DNA of 64,000 bases from Lactarius indigo. Lineage: Eukaryota > Basidiomycota > Agaricomycetes > Russulales > Russulaceae. Below the pieces are notes generated by a model. It saw only the letters and a program-made list of their open reading frames with translations. It was not told where the DNA came from and made no database searches. A program made the translations under genes and the position numbers. The DNA lies in NCBI GenBank assembly GCA_025766275.1, contig JAFKAC010000010.1, forward strand, positions 124,001 to 188,000, in the 5' to 3' direction. Positions 32,861 through 43,364 of the stretch are shown here, one piece after another; within the stretch, counting starts at the first letter, position 1; every line of letters begins with the position of its first letter.

Positions 32861-35680
32861 ATGATCCACCCGGATCCACCTCCCGAACTCCCCCCCGACG
32901 CCCTCGATGAGGGAAACCTCTACTTCGACCACTTCTCCACCCCTCCCCTCCAGAATCCTGACACATACACCTCGGTGACCATAAACGAGCCACCTACTAC
33001 AACGCCCCCCGTAGAAGGGAACCCTGGCACGGTCTTGAACCCAATCTCCATCCACAGCTCAACCCCCCCGCCCGGGGTCGACCAGGACTCACGGATGAAC
33101 TCCCCCGAGTCTGAAGAGAGCACACACCCTGCTGTCCCACCTGCAGGTCCACACGTTCCCCCTGATCTTCCAGACACACCGGAAGAAATCATAATAAGGG
33201 GCCGAAACACATCACGGACGCCTCGTGCTAACACGCGTCGCCTCTCAAACGCCTCGGTCTGGTCTCACATTTCCGAAGAACCCCCATCCTCCCACTCCCG
33301 ATCACCCACCCGCTTCACTTCCCCCCCCCCCCGCACCTAGGGATACTAACCTCCTCCAGGCAGTAGCTGGAGGCGCTATGCCGCCCCCCCTGTCCATCCA
33401 AGCCTCCAATGCTAAGTATGGCGCTGAACTAACTAGCTCTCTCAATCTAAACCACGAAGATCAAATCGTGGGGTTTGAAGCGAACGATCAGACGCTCAAA
33501 GAAGAGTTCACCCGAGAAATCAATGACGTAGTCATGGGCTTCTCTCAATATTACCTCACTGGCCTGCTCCAATTCCGGTTTGATAACGACTTCTCTTTCC
33601 GGCAGGAAAATCTCCAAACCGCTGTATTACTAACCCTCCAAGCGCTTGACACCAGCACTGCCTTCAAGGAAGGCGAGACCTCTGTCTCCATCCTCACTCC
33701 CCAAGCATGGCACCGTCTTGTCATGGCGGTTCTAGCAGCCATCATCAGAGGACACCTTTGCTCCCCTGGGAGAGCCACAAACGGTAATAAGTCCCTAAAC
33801 TGGAGCACAGACTCCTTTGTCGTTAGCCCAGATATCCCTAAGCCACTCTCCGAAGGAGGGGCAATTCGCTCAATGGCCCTCCAACTAGCAGGGTATTATG
33901 ATACCAAACGTTCTAACCCTCTACACACCTCTCCAGAGGAATTCTTCTCCTCTCTCGTAGAGAAACAAACTTACACCCTTCAGCGCATCACCTCACGCAC
34001 TGCTCAACCCCACCAGGAAATCCAACAAGACATCACCCGCAACGAACAAGAGATGGAACAAATCCGAAACAAAGTCAAAGAATCCATCTTCCAAACCCTC
34101 AACGCTGAAGCACTAAACGACCTCGACACTTGGCGGGAGATCTACCACGAAGAATTCAAGGAAGTCATGCAACGCTGGATCGCCTCCAACAATTTCTCCT
34201 CCCCAGACGCCTGTTTTATCAAACCAGACATCAAACAGAAGTCCCGAGCCAAATCAGTTACACCTGAACAAGAAATCAACATCACTCAAATCGAGGAACT
34301 GGTCCGCACGGACTGTCAAGTACAAATTGACGTCATGAGACGCGAACTCCTCAACGATATGAAAACCTCAATGGAGAAGGAAATTGCGACCCTCCGCTCG
34401 GATGAGCTCACTCGGGCACATGCCGAGACCCTGGCTAACATCCAAGCTGAGACGGCCACTTTCAAGGCACTAGAATTTGAACGTCTTAAAGCCATGGCAA
34501 TACAGCAAGTTGACGCCGACATCATGGCGCTCAAAGCTCAATACACAACCGAACATGAAGCTTATGTAAGGAACAAACACAACAAAGTCCGCAAAGACCT
34601 TAAGGCATGGAAGGTACGTCACACCAATTCAAGGGGCCTTGCCCTCCTCCAGGCAGAAGCCAAGAAACTAGGCTATGACCTAGTCGCTAACTCCCCAGAC
34701 GCATTCAAACCGAACTCGGACCCGGACCTCGCGGAAGAAGATTGGCTGCCTTCATCACGCGCCACTTCCCGTGCTTCTTCCAGGGCACACTCAGTCGAAC
34801 GGCAGGCGCCCACCACACCGCCTCTCGCCCCTCTTCGCACTGACCCTAATGTGACGCCCACCCCTGTTCGCATCAAACGCGTTCAAACAGACGACCTCCA
34901 GGAACCCCAATCCGATATCACTATCAAACTCCCACCTCTCCCCGATACCCCCGTAATCCCCAACACTCTTTTCCCCACCTATGCCATCCCCGAGCCTGAC
35001 CCTTTGCCCCCGGCGGAACGCCTCTCCCTCAATGTCGAGGACCACATGGTCCAGGACCACCCCCTCGACGTCCTTCAAGCACACCTATCAGATAATGGCG
35101 GAATTCACGCCTCCATGCACGCGATCACACGCGACACGGAGACCACCCGCCCACAAGACGTCCCGACCTTTTCTACGCCGTTGGAAGCTCCTTCTCCCCC
35201 CGCTGCCCCGCCTGCGGAAGAAAGTGAGCTCATGGCTATGATGAAGATGGTCTTGGGTACTATCTCACGCCTGGAAGCCCAAGTCAATGCGCAAGATACG
35301 TGCATCGCTGACTTCATCCAAGGCAAGAACCCCAAAGCAGGTTAGAAAGCAGCTAAACGTTCGGAGGTGGTGACAGCCCCTCTGAACGCCAATACTGTGA
35401 GTACGTCGGCCGACGCAATGGACGAGGCTCCGAGTCCACGGACCCGAGCTGATGACCCTGCGCCCACCATGCCCACTGCGAGCAAATCCAACCCTCCCCC
35501 CCCAGTAAACCGCTCCACCTGTCCTGGCCCTACGGCCCTCGTTCCCCCGTCCTGGTCCTCCGTAGTTACCAAGAAGGCAGTATCCCAACAATCGACCAAC
35601 TCCTCCCTTTCCCGACAGATCACCTCCACAACCGGGCGCAACAGCGCCGGAAAGAGTGGTGGCGACGCCGCTGCACGATG
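32861..35680 (+). pseudogene. ORF1-like protein of a retroelement, probably non-LTR
   Basis: A Pro-rich ORF (32861-33340) and a 706-codon ORF (33225-35345) join if one or two bases are changed in a run of 12 C near 33320. TAG 35343-35345 interrupts the frame, which then continues open to 35680, where the gypsy3 LTR begins. The protein has a Pro/Ser-rich start, a helical domain, a Glu/Lys/Ala-rich coiled coil (near 34020-34600) and a Pro-rich, low-complexity end. It lacks catalytic motifs. The resemblance to basidiomycete LINE ORF1 proteins is general, so the class is tentative. The downstream ORF2 is not in the window. Confidence 0.45.
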
Positions 35681-36137
35681 TGTAACGCCGTCACGACGTT
35701 AGCTCGACTTGAGCTTCTGACAAGGCGACTTGGTGACTTAGCTAATCACGCCTCTAGGCGTATGGCTCGAAGGCAACTTCTAGATGTTCGAAGACACTAG
35801 TATAACTGTGGCACTCTAATCGAGATAAGGAAAGATCCTTGAAGATGTAGAGACGAGAAAGTGACGATTGAAGAAGACCAAGATGGCGTGTCTTGGTCTT
35901 CCGCAGCTACCTTAAATACAAGAAGAGCAGGCTTTCAAGCGCTGCTATGAGTCACCGTATTGTAGCGTCCAACATATCGCGTAAGTACCACAATCCTAAT
36001 ACTACTACTACCTGTACTAGGATCGAGTCATCCCTCAACGCCTATCCCCTATCGTAAGCTCCGAGTCCGTGACTAATATACCTTACCGCCGTAGTCACAA
36101 CCGGTACAGTAAGGGTCCAATGCGCGCAACCGTAACA
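35681..36137 (-). repeat. Gypsy3 3' LTR
   Basis: 457 bp, preceded on the minus strand by a GAAAAGGGGGTGA polypurine tract (36138-36150). Confidence 0.95.
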
Positions 36138-36150
36138 TCACCCCCTTTTC
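36138..36150 (-). other. Gypsy3 polypurine tract
   Basis: GAAAAGGGGGTGA on the minus strand, directly upstream of the 3' LTR. Confidence 0.7.
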
Positions 36151-36179
36151 AGCGTGAGACTCCAGACTCACCAAAAGTC

Positions 36180-39100
36180 TCACGCCGTCCAAGTGGACTG
36201 CTCGTCACTAATCCTCTCAAAAACGTTGGCCCTCTCCAACTGATAAATGCAGTCCCGCTTGTCGTCCCTTGCCGACAACCACATGGCCTGGAGCTGGCAG
36301 ATGCGAGCCGCAAGCCGCTCTTCTTCGTACGCGGCTGCCCGGTAGCGCGTCACCTCCGCGGTCAGGGACTCATCCCCAATGCGGTTTAGCGCGCGGTCCG
36401 TAATCTTGTCGGAGGTGAGGATGACCAAATCCTCATGGGCGATGAAGGCGCGTCCTGCAGCCGATAGCATCGGGAAGGCATAGAGGGGTTTGCCGTAGAG
36501 ATGGGGAGAGCCGGGGATAAGTCCCAACACAAAGGGGTTCGCACCTCCGACTATCTGAACGTGACTGGCGTTCCTCTCTACGCTGTCGGGCCCGGTGATG
36601 GGGAAGTGAATGTAATGGGGCTGTCGATTCGCCCTGAACCCTTCAGGCGCAAGGACCTGCGCGGGGTCGTCGTCGTGCGTGATGGGGGTGTGAAATGCGA
36701 CGCCGGGCAGTCGCACACGTCCTCGAGACATGGCGGTTCCATCGGTGTGAACGAGCCATGGGGTGATTCGGGGATCAGTAGGGTGGCTGTGCATTCGAAG
36801 GAGGGGGTGTCTGACCGGGTAGTAATCCTCGTCGTCAGCGTGAGCCTCGTCGTTAGGGAGCGCTGCCTGCGCTGCCGCAACTCGCTCAATCTCTTCTGCG
36901 CTAAGCGCAGTTGTTCGTCGGCCCACTCCTTCGCCATCCTCCGCCAATCCTCCGCTGCTTCTAACTCCTGTTGGGTCCTCGAGGGGACGGTCGGCGGGGA
37001 GAATTCCCCGTGTGCCAATGAGGTCGTCACCTGGGGGGATGACGGCGACGGGTTCCCGATTGCCGTTGTCGTCTCTGAAGATGTGAGGGACGGCAAGCTG
37101 CTGCTCGTCGTCGGGCTGGTGAGTCGGGTCGGGGAACCTCTGTAGGACATTAGCCCATTCTTGAGCGGTGATATGCCCCGCTCGCAGGTTTGCAGGTGTG
37201 TACGGAGTGAGCTGGACCTGTTGAACCACGGTTTCTTCGTCGTCTTCGAGGAGGTTGGCGGCGTCTTGTGCGACTTGGTCGAGGAGGATCGCCATGGTGA
37301 CATGTCTCAGAGGAGAAGTGGGCATAGAGGTGCGAGTGGATCGGAGGTGGAGGGGGTGCTCTTCACAGCCATTCGTAGGTTGGCTTTTAAGCAGCCGTAC
37401 GGCTGTTCGGCCCGCTTGATACGCCTCTATCGCTTCCGGCGCGAATACGTCATCCTTATCAACCCACTGATTCTCCGAGTCCAGATACCCCTTCCATTTG
37501 ATAAGGTATTGGAGCTTTTTGCGGCGGCCGAAATGCCGTGAATCCAGAACCGCCTCGACTTCGTACTCTTCTTCTCCTTCCACAAGGTCTGGCGGTGGTC
37601 GTGGGAAGTTTTTGCCGTGGATGGTCGTGTTTTTGTAGGGTGTGAGAAGATCTATGTGGAACACCGGATGGATGCTCCACTGCGTGGGAAGTTCGAGGCG
37701 ATAATTATAGGGGGACATCACCTGGATTACTTTAAACGGTCCGTGGCGTTGCGCCGCTAATTTCGCCGTTGGTTGGTTTGTTCGAAGATGCTTCCCTTCC
37801 AGCCACACTTGATCTCCTATTTGATAACGGGGTGTATTCTGATGTTTCACCCATCCTTCTTGTGCCTTCTTGATAAGGCTCTGGGCCAATTGTCGCGCTT
37901 CCTTTAACTGTGTCAATCTGGTGATCACGTTTGGAATAGGGGATGGCTTATCCGTCCAATCAGCTGTCGGGTTGTAGCCCATAAGGAGCATAAACGGAGA
38001 CTGCTTTGTGTGTTCATGGGGCCAATTATTATGGGCGAATTCCGCTATCGGAAGGTAGGCTGCCCAGTTATCTAGCCGCTCGTTGGCCCAGAACCGCAGA
38101 TATTGCTCCAACCACTGATTGGTCTGTTCCGATTGTCCATCCGTTCGTGGATGATATGCTGTTGAGATGTTCTGTTTGATGCCTAGGATCCGACATACCT
38201 CCTTGGTGAATTTGGACGTGAATTGGGGGTCGCAGTCACTAATGATTTTGCGCGGTAGTCCGAATCGTTTAAAAACGTGATTGACATACAGGATGGCGGT
38301 CTCTTCTGCTGTAATTTCTTCGTTGCATGGGATAAATATTGACGCCTTACTGCAGTCGTGGTCTGTGACAGTAAGGATGCTGTCGTAGGATTGGGATGTT
38401 GGTAATTTGGTGATGAAGTCCAGCGCGATAGTGTAGAAAGGGGGGGCATCCGTTACGGCAGTGATGGGGTATAACGGTGCGCAGGTTGGTCTGGTATTCA
38501 CCTTATTTCGTTGGCAGTCGGCGCATCCCACCACGTATTCATATACATCCCGGCGAAGGCGTGGCCACCAGTAGTGTCGTTCAACGATCCGCTGGGTTCT
38601 GCTGATGCCAGGATGTCCATGAACGGGAAGGTCATGGTGGTCGTGTATTATAGCTCGGTAGGCCGTCATGGGTCCAGTGATTACTAATCTTCCGTCTTTG
38701 TACCATTCTCCTTCGATCTGCTTCAGTTGGTGGGCATCGACCCATGCTTTGATGATGGTTGGGTCCTGGATCCGTCTCGGTTGTTGCAGCATTGGGTGTG
38801 TTTCCAAGGCGCGTGCGGTATTAGCGACTCGTACAAAGACTTCCGGAGGTAGGACGACTACACCTTGGTTGTCCCCCTCTCCTTGGTCGTAGTCTGGTTG
38901 TCTGGATAGAGCATCCGCTCTACCGTTGTTCTTCCCCTTAATGTGATGGATTTCGAAATCGTATTCCATCAACTCCAACACTTCTCGGGCGACTCTTCGA
39001 CTAATCTTTTGCGGGGTTTTCCAGTATTGGAGGTTGAGGTGGTCGGAGAATATTTTGATTTTGTGTGGGGATCCTGCAAGTAGGGGTCTCCAATGCCGAA

Positions 39101-40919
39101 GGGCCTTGACGATGGCGAGAAGTTCCAGATCATAGATATCGTAGTTTCGCTCGGCTTCATTGAGTGTTGCCGAGTAGTAACCTATTGGGTGCTTGCGACC
39201 ATCATTTTTCTTTTGCAGGAGTACTGCACCTACCGCGAACCCCGACGCGTCGACCTCTAGTTCAAACTGGTCTTGTAGATTAGGGTGGGCCAGTACGGGT
39301 TCTTCCGTTACGAGACGTTTGAGGGTTTTAAATGCGCGGTCTTCATCATTCCCCCACTGCCACTCCGTATCCTTCCTCGTTAATCGGTTGAGTGGTCGCG
39401 CGTGAGTTGCGAAACCTCGGATGAAGAGGCAGTAAAAGTTACAGAACCCCAAAAATGAGCGTACGTCCCTGACTTTGGTTGGCGTTGGCCAATCCCTGAT
39501 GCCGCGAACTTTTACCGGGTCCATGCGTGTTACCCCCTTTTCAAGGAATACCCCCAGGTAATCCATCCGAGGTTGGTGGAATAGGCACTTCTCGAGCTTG
39601 AAGTAAAGGTTGTGGTCCTGGGCGACGCGAAGGACATCCATGACCGCGGCAACGTGGTCGGCAGATGTAAATCCTTCGCGTGTGGCGATACCGATGTCGT
39701 CCATGTAGACTCGAATGACCGTGCCCCGAAGTTCGTGTTTTGCAATAGTGTCGCGATAGATGTGGTTCATCATGGTTTGGAAGGTGGCCGGTGAGTTGGT
39801 AAGCCCGAAGAACATGACCGTTGGTTCGAAGAGTCCAAACTTGGTTTTGAAGGCCGCCTTTTCCTGGTCGCCGTCCCGTATGCGGACATTGTTGTACCCC
39901 CAGCGAATATCGAGTTTTGTGTAGATGTAGGCGTTGCTAAGGTCGTAGATGAGGTCCTGGATTAGTGGGAGTGGATACTGATTGCGTATGGTATGTGAGT
40001 TGATGACGCGATAGTCCTGTACCGGGCGTAGTTTTCCATCCTTCTTTTTAACGAAGAAGAAAGATGATGCGTACGGGGAAATGGAGGGGCGAAGGTATCC
40101 TTGCTGGAGTTTTTCATCCAAGAATTCCTTGAGCTTTCCTTCCTCCTCCTGTGTCAACGGGTATATTTTGCAGTCGATCGTGGAGGGTGTGCCGGGTTTA
40201 AAGTCGATTGCGTGATCCCATGGCCTGGCAGGGGGAAAACGCTGGGATGCCTCTTCGCTGAAGAGCTTCTGGAAGGCCTGATACTCTGCCGGCAGTCGTA
40301 CAGGTGCTTCATCTGTTTTTGCCTTGATGGCCAATTCCGTAGACGTAGTTGCCCGTAAATACGTGTCTTCTTCGTCCATCTCCAGGATGATTGCCTCCTT
40401 TTGTTCGTTAGTGAGAGCGGACGCGATAACAGTATGACGGTCCAGACTGTCCTGTGTACTAATCACGATAGGCATGACGTCTTCGCGTACGACTGCATCC
40501 CTCCAGTTAATGGTAGGTTCGTATGTCGCCAGCCAGGGGTACCCTAGAACGATGTCTTCGCTTCCAAGGTCCGTGATGAGGAAGCGCATGGTCCTATGAT
40601 ACCCTTTGGCGTATATGTCTAGGTCGGTAAAATGAGTGATGGACCCAGCTTTGTTTTCTGTGTTGTCTATGTTCCAGATTTTTCGCGGTTGGGTCAACGG
40701 TTGGACACCGATACCCAGTCGTTTTGCGAAGCTTGGGTGCATGAAATTGTCGGTGGCCCCGGAGTCCACCAATGCTCTTATGTCGGCCATTCGGTAATTC
40801 GTACGAATCGAGACTGGGATTCGAAGGGAACGAAAGCGCGTCATGATTACAGAATTACAATTTAAAGCCCTCACCCAGGCCGATGGGTTCAGGCGCTCCG
40901 AAAACCCTCTTTCCCCCAT
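36180..40919 (-). CDS. pol: Gypsy3 pol polyprotein with C-terminal extension
   Basis: 1579 codons open throughout, -1 relative to gag and expressed through GGGTTTT at 40907-40901. Order: protease (L-V-D-S-G-A-T-D-N-F-M), RT (Y-M-D-D-I-G), RNase H (K-I-F-S-D-H-L-N-L), integrase (H-P-G-I…C-A-D-C, then D-F-I-T-K-L-P, S-D-C-D-P-Q-F, Y-H-P-R-T-D-G-Q-S-E-Q-T), and chromodomain (L-I-K-W-K-G-Y…W-V). About 400 more residues follow, starting near M-A-I-L-L-D-Q-V. They are rich in Pro/Asp, include I-P-G-S-P-H-L-Y-G-K-P, and end in a helical E-S-L-T-A-E-V-T-R-Y-R segment resembling gypsy1 ORF3. No knuckles occur there. The catalytic residues look intact. Confidence 0.93.
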   Translation of the reverse strand: MGERGFSERLNPSAWVRALNCNSVIMTRFRSLRIPVSIRTNYRMADIRALVDSGATDNFMHPSFAKRLGIGVQPLTQPRKIWNIDNTENKAGSITHFTDLDIYAKGYHRTMRFLITDLGSEDIVLGYPWLATYEPTINWRDAVVREDVMPIVISTQDSLDRHTVIASALTNEQKEAIILEMDEEDTYLRATTSTELAIKAKTDEAPVRLPAEYQAFQKLFSEEASQRFPPARPWDHAIDFKPGTPSTIDCKIYPLTQEEEGKLKEFLDEKLQQGYLRPSISPYASSFFFVKKKDGKLRPVQDYRVINSHTIRNQYPLPLIQDLIYDLSNAYIYTKLDIRWGYNNVRIRDGDQEKAAFKTKFGLFEPTVMFFGLTNSPATFQTMMNHIYRDTIAKHELRGTVIRVYMDDIGIATREGFTSADHVAAVMDVLRVAQDHNLYFKLEKCLFHQPRMDYLGVFLEKGVTRMDPVKVRGIRDWPTPTKVRDVRSFLGFCNFYCLFIRGFATHARPLNRLTRKDTEWQWGNDEDRAFKTLKRLVTEEPVLAHPNLQDQFELEVDASGFAVGAVLLQKKNDGRKHPIGYYSATLNEAERNYDIYDLELLAIVKALRHWRPLLAGSPHKIKIFSDHLNLQYWKTPQKISRRVAREVLELMEYDFEIHHIKGKNNGRADALSRQPDYDQGEGDNQGVVVLPPEVFVRVANTARALETHPMLQQPRRIQDPTIIKAWVDAHQLKQIEGEWYKDGRLVITGPMTAYRAIIHDHHDLPVHGHPGISRTQRIVERHYWWPRLRRDVYEYVVGCADCQRNKVNTRPTCAPLYPITAVTDAPPFYTIALDFITKLPTSQSYDSILTVTDHDCSKASIFIPCNEEITAEETAILYVNHVFKRFGLPRKIISDCDPQFTSKFTKEVCRILGIKQNISTAYHPRTDGQSEQTNQWLEQYLRFWANERLDNWAAYLPIAEFAHNNWPHEHTKQSPFMLLMGYNPTADWTDKPSPIPNVITRLTQLKEARQLAQSLIKKAQEGWVKHQNTPRYQIGDQVWLEGKHLRTNQPTAKLAAQRHGPFKVIQVMSPYNYRLELPTQWSIHPVFHIDLLTPYKNTTIHGKNFPRPPPDLVEGEEEYEVEAVLDSRHFGRRKKLQYLIKWKGYLDSENQWVDKDDVFAPEAIEAYQAGRTAVRLLKSQPTNGCEEHPLHLRSTRTSMPTSPLRHVTMAILLDQVAQDAANLLEDDEETVVQQVQLTPYTPANLRAGHITAQEWANVLQRFPDPTHQPDDEQQLAVPHIFRDDNGNREPVAVIPPGDDLIGTRGILPADRPLEDPTGVRSSGGLAEDGEGVGRRTTALSAEEIERVAAAQAALPNDEAHADDEDYYPVRHPLLRMHSHPTDPRITPWLVHTDGTAMSRGRVRLPGVAFHTPITHDDDPAQVLAPEGFRANRQPHYIHFPITGPDSVERNASHVQIVGGANPFVLGLIPGSPHLYGKPLYAFPMLSAAGRAFIAHEDLVILTSDKITDRALNRIGDESLTAEVTRYRAAAYEEERLAARICQLQAMWLSARDDKRDCIYQLERANVFERISDEQSTWTA

Positions 40920-42886
40920 AAGTCCTGCAGTATCAGGTCCTTTACTTCGTCAGGAGCATTTGCGACTCCAGTGAGCCATTCTTTGGCTCGTTCTTCCGCA
41001 GTTTTGCTAGTTGAAGCGGCTTGTATTTGAGCCGGCGCTGCTTCTTGTGTGTAATAGTCGGTTTCCGTTGTCCGGACCGTAGATGGCCCGGTACTTTGTG
41101 AATGCCATTGTCGCGGCTGTCTGGGGTGGGGGCAGTTTCGTGAGAGGTGACCGGGGTTGTTACAATTGTAGCACAACACCGTCCTTAGGTCTCGTCATGA
41201 CCCTCCTCTTCCTCGCCCCCTCGTCCCTGGTCCTCCCCTTGGTGGGAAGGGGGGTAGGCCGGTATAAGGCGGTTTGCCGTAGTCGATCTCTTCTGATCCT
41301 GCTAATCTTGCTTTTGCTCAATCGGCTGAGGTGTCCATTGCCCACGGGTTTGTGAGGTTTTGCGGGACTGTCCATCCGGCGTTGCCCGTTTTCTTTGGTT
41401 TAGTGTCCTTGTACTCATCCACCCTTGCTCGAATGTGGATGTAGTTGCGTTGTCGGCGGAGTGTCGCCTGTTTCCATTCATCGAAAGTTTCTGGCTTGTC
41501 CAGGTCGTAGGTTTTCTCGTATAATTTCTTCGGCAGCCCCTTGGTGAACAGGTCGATGGTCTGGGGGTCATTGAGACGATAGCCGGCCTTTCGGGCGGCT
41601 TCTTCAAATTCGTTGACATATTTGTCGATATCCCCGTCGACCATCTTGAGTCCCTTTCTCAACAGGGCTTGAGCTTGTTCTCGCTCGAGGGTATTAATGA
41701 ACCTTTGGTTAAAACCTTCTGCTACCGTGTTCCACAGATCCCTCGTATGTTGATCTATCCCTCGTTGTATTTGCCGGTTGAGCCACTTGAGGTACGAGAG
41801 TACCCATTCGCTGACTGATACTCCTTTGATGTAGGATAAGAACAGGAGGCTTCGTCGGTAGTCGTTGCGCATGACAGGGGTGTCGAGGTTCATTCCCCAA
41901 TATACATGCCATTGCGTGAGGAATGAGTCTACTTTAGTGCGGTCGCCGTCGAAAATGGTGGGTGGTTCACCGGTTAGTTTTTCATGTCCTCCGCCCCCTG
42001 GTGGTCCTCCACCGCCTGGTGGTCCTCCGCTGCCACCGCCCCCCGGAGGTCCTTCTCCTGGTGGATTGCCTGGGAGGTCTGGTGGATTCCCGCCTCCGCC
42101 TGGTCTTCGAGGGAAGTCTCCTCCTGGCGGTCCCCCCCATCCCGGCGGGGGGTCAAGTGACAATCCTTGTCTTCGTCCGCCCCCCGATGGGGGATCTCCT
42201 TGGTCAGGTCCGATAGCCCGAAATATTGCCGCGTCGTCTGCGGTCATTCGATGCCCAGTTTCGGGATTGATGGACATTAGGTTTAGTTGTGACTCTTGTC
42301 TGATTGCTTCGACTGCGTCCCTTGCTGCCTGTTCTCTGACGATTATGATTTCTTCTGTCGTCATGGTAGTTGTGGCCATTTCTGCTGCGGGTGATTGTAT
42401 GTGAATGACCTCTGGTTGTTCCGCGATGTGTAAGGACTCAGCTCGTTGGATGGTGTATTGCTCAATAGGTCCAACGCTTGCCGGTGGGTTGTCTTCGCTC
42501 TGTTCTTCCTCCTCGGTTTCTTCGCTTACTGCTTCTCCTGTCAAGTGTTCTCTTATCTGGCCGTCAATTGGCCCCCAATCTGACCGCGAATTAAGTTCTC
42601 GCGCATCGATGTCGCACTGATATTGTCTTCCTGCTGGTCTCACGACGTCCCAGCGATGATCTATGGGGTTCCACGTAACTTCTACCCAACACAGATGGTC
42701 GAAATTGAACTCAACAGGTCTGAACCTTGTAGGTCCATTAAACTCGACGAAGTACCCTGTTTCGTCTCCTCGGTCTCTCCACCGGGCTGCTCCCAGGAAT
42801 CGGGTTGGTACGTTGCGGTCTCCTCTTCGTTCTAGGTAGTAGGGATGGAAGTTCGTCCACTGTTCTCGGGTGTTGACAGTCGCCAC
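40889..42886 (-). pseudogene. gag: Gypsy3 gag, broken by two TGA codons
   Basis: ATG 42886 is 21 nt inside the element. N-terminal domain with L-G-A-A-R-W and E-T-G-Y-F-V; acidic linker; Gly/Pro-rich region; capsid-like region; TGA at 41318-41320 after M-D-T-S-A-D. The same frame continues through a second TGA (near 41182, in G-G-S-stop-R-D-L-R) to the knuckle C-Y-N-C-N-N-P-G-H-L-S-R-N-C and ends at 40889. Both stops are explained by CGA to TGA. Repaired length would be about 666 codons. Confidence 0.88.
40901..40907 (-). other. Gypsy3 gag-pol -1 frameshift heptamer
   Basis: On the minus strand G GGT TTT in gag frame fits the X XXY YYZ rule. A -1 slip yields E-G-F-S-E-R-L-N-P. The gag stop is four codons downstream. 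An ATG in pol frame at 40919 is an alternative start. Confidence 0.65.
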
Positions 42887-42894
42887 GTTTGGAT

Positions 42895-42905
42895 ATCTTG
42901 GTCTT
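42895..42905 (-). other. Gypsy3 primer-binding site (self-priming type)
   Basis: On the minus strand AAGACCAAGAT follows the LTR end and two T. Its exact complement ATCTTGGTCTT is at 43111-43101 in the 5' LTR. Confidence 0.75.
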
Positions 42906-42907
42906 AA

Positions 42908-43364
42908 TGTAACGCCGTCACGACGTTAGCTCGACTTGAGCTTCTGACAAGGCGACTTGGTGACTTAGCTAATCACGCCTCTAGGCGTATGGCTCGAAGG
43001 CAACTTCTAGATGTTCGAAGACACTAGTATAACTGCGGCACTCTGATCGAGATAAGGAAAGATCCTCAAAGATGTAGAGACGAGAAAGTGACGATTGAAG
43101 AAGACCAAGATGGCGTGTCTTGGTCTTCCGCAGCTACCTTAAATACAAGAAGAGCAGGCTTTCAAGCGCTGCTATGAGTCACCGTATTGTAGCGTCCAAC
43201 GTATCGCGTAAGTACCGCAATCCTAATACTACTACTACCTGTACTAGGATCGAGTCATCCCTCAATGCCTATCCCCTATCGTAAGCTCCGAGTCCGTGAC
43301 TAATATACCTTACCGCCGTAGTCACAACCGGTACAGTAAGGGTCCAATGCGCGCAACCGTAACA
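42908..43364 (-). repeat. Gypsy3 5' LTR
   Basis: 457 bp. It carries TATTTAA on the minus strand at 43145-43139, 34 bp upstream of the predicted RNA start at 43111. Confidence 0.95.
43139..43145 (-). promoter_or_regulatory. Gypsy3 TATA-like box
   Basis: TATTTAA on the minus strand. Spacing to the self-priming 11-mer is the same as in gypsy1, to within one base. Confidence 0.65.

Larger units (their letters stand above)
35681..43364 (-). mobile_element. Ty3/gypsy chromodomain LTR retrotransposon (gypsy3)
   Basis: A complete 7684-bp minus-strand element: 457-bp LTRs with TGTTACGG…CGTTACA ends, self-complementary PBS, gag, intact pol with a long C-terminal extension, and a polypurine tract. By eye the LTRs differ at 7 positions, all transitions, so it is older than gypsy1. 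There is no target duplication: CGATG lies on the left and CCACA on the right. The flanks belong to different older elements, which points to recombination. Confidence 0.93.

Noticed and set aside
41865..42404. Proline-rich plus-strand ORF of 179 codons
   Set aside because: Shadow of the Gly/Pro-rich region of gypsy3 gag, which has the motifs in the opposite strand.
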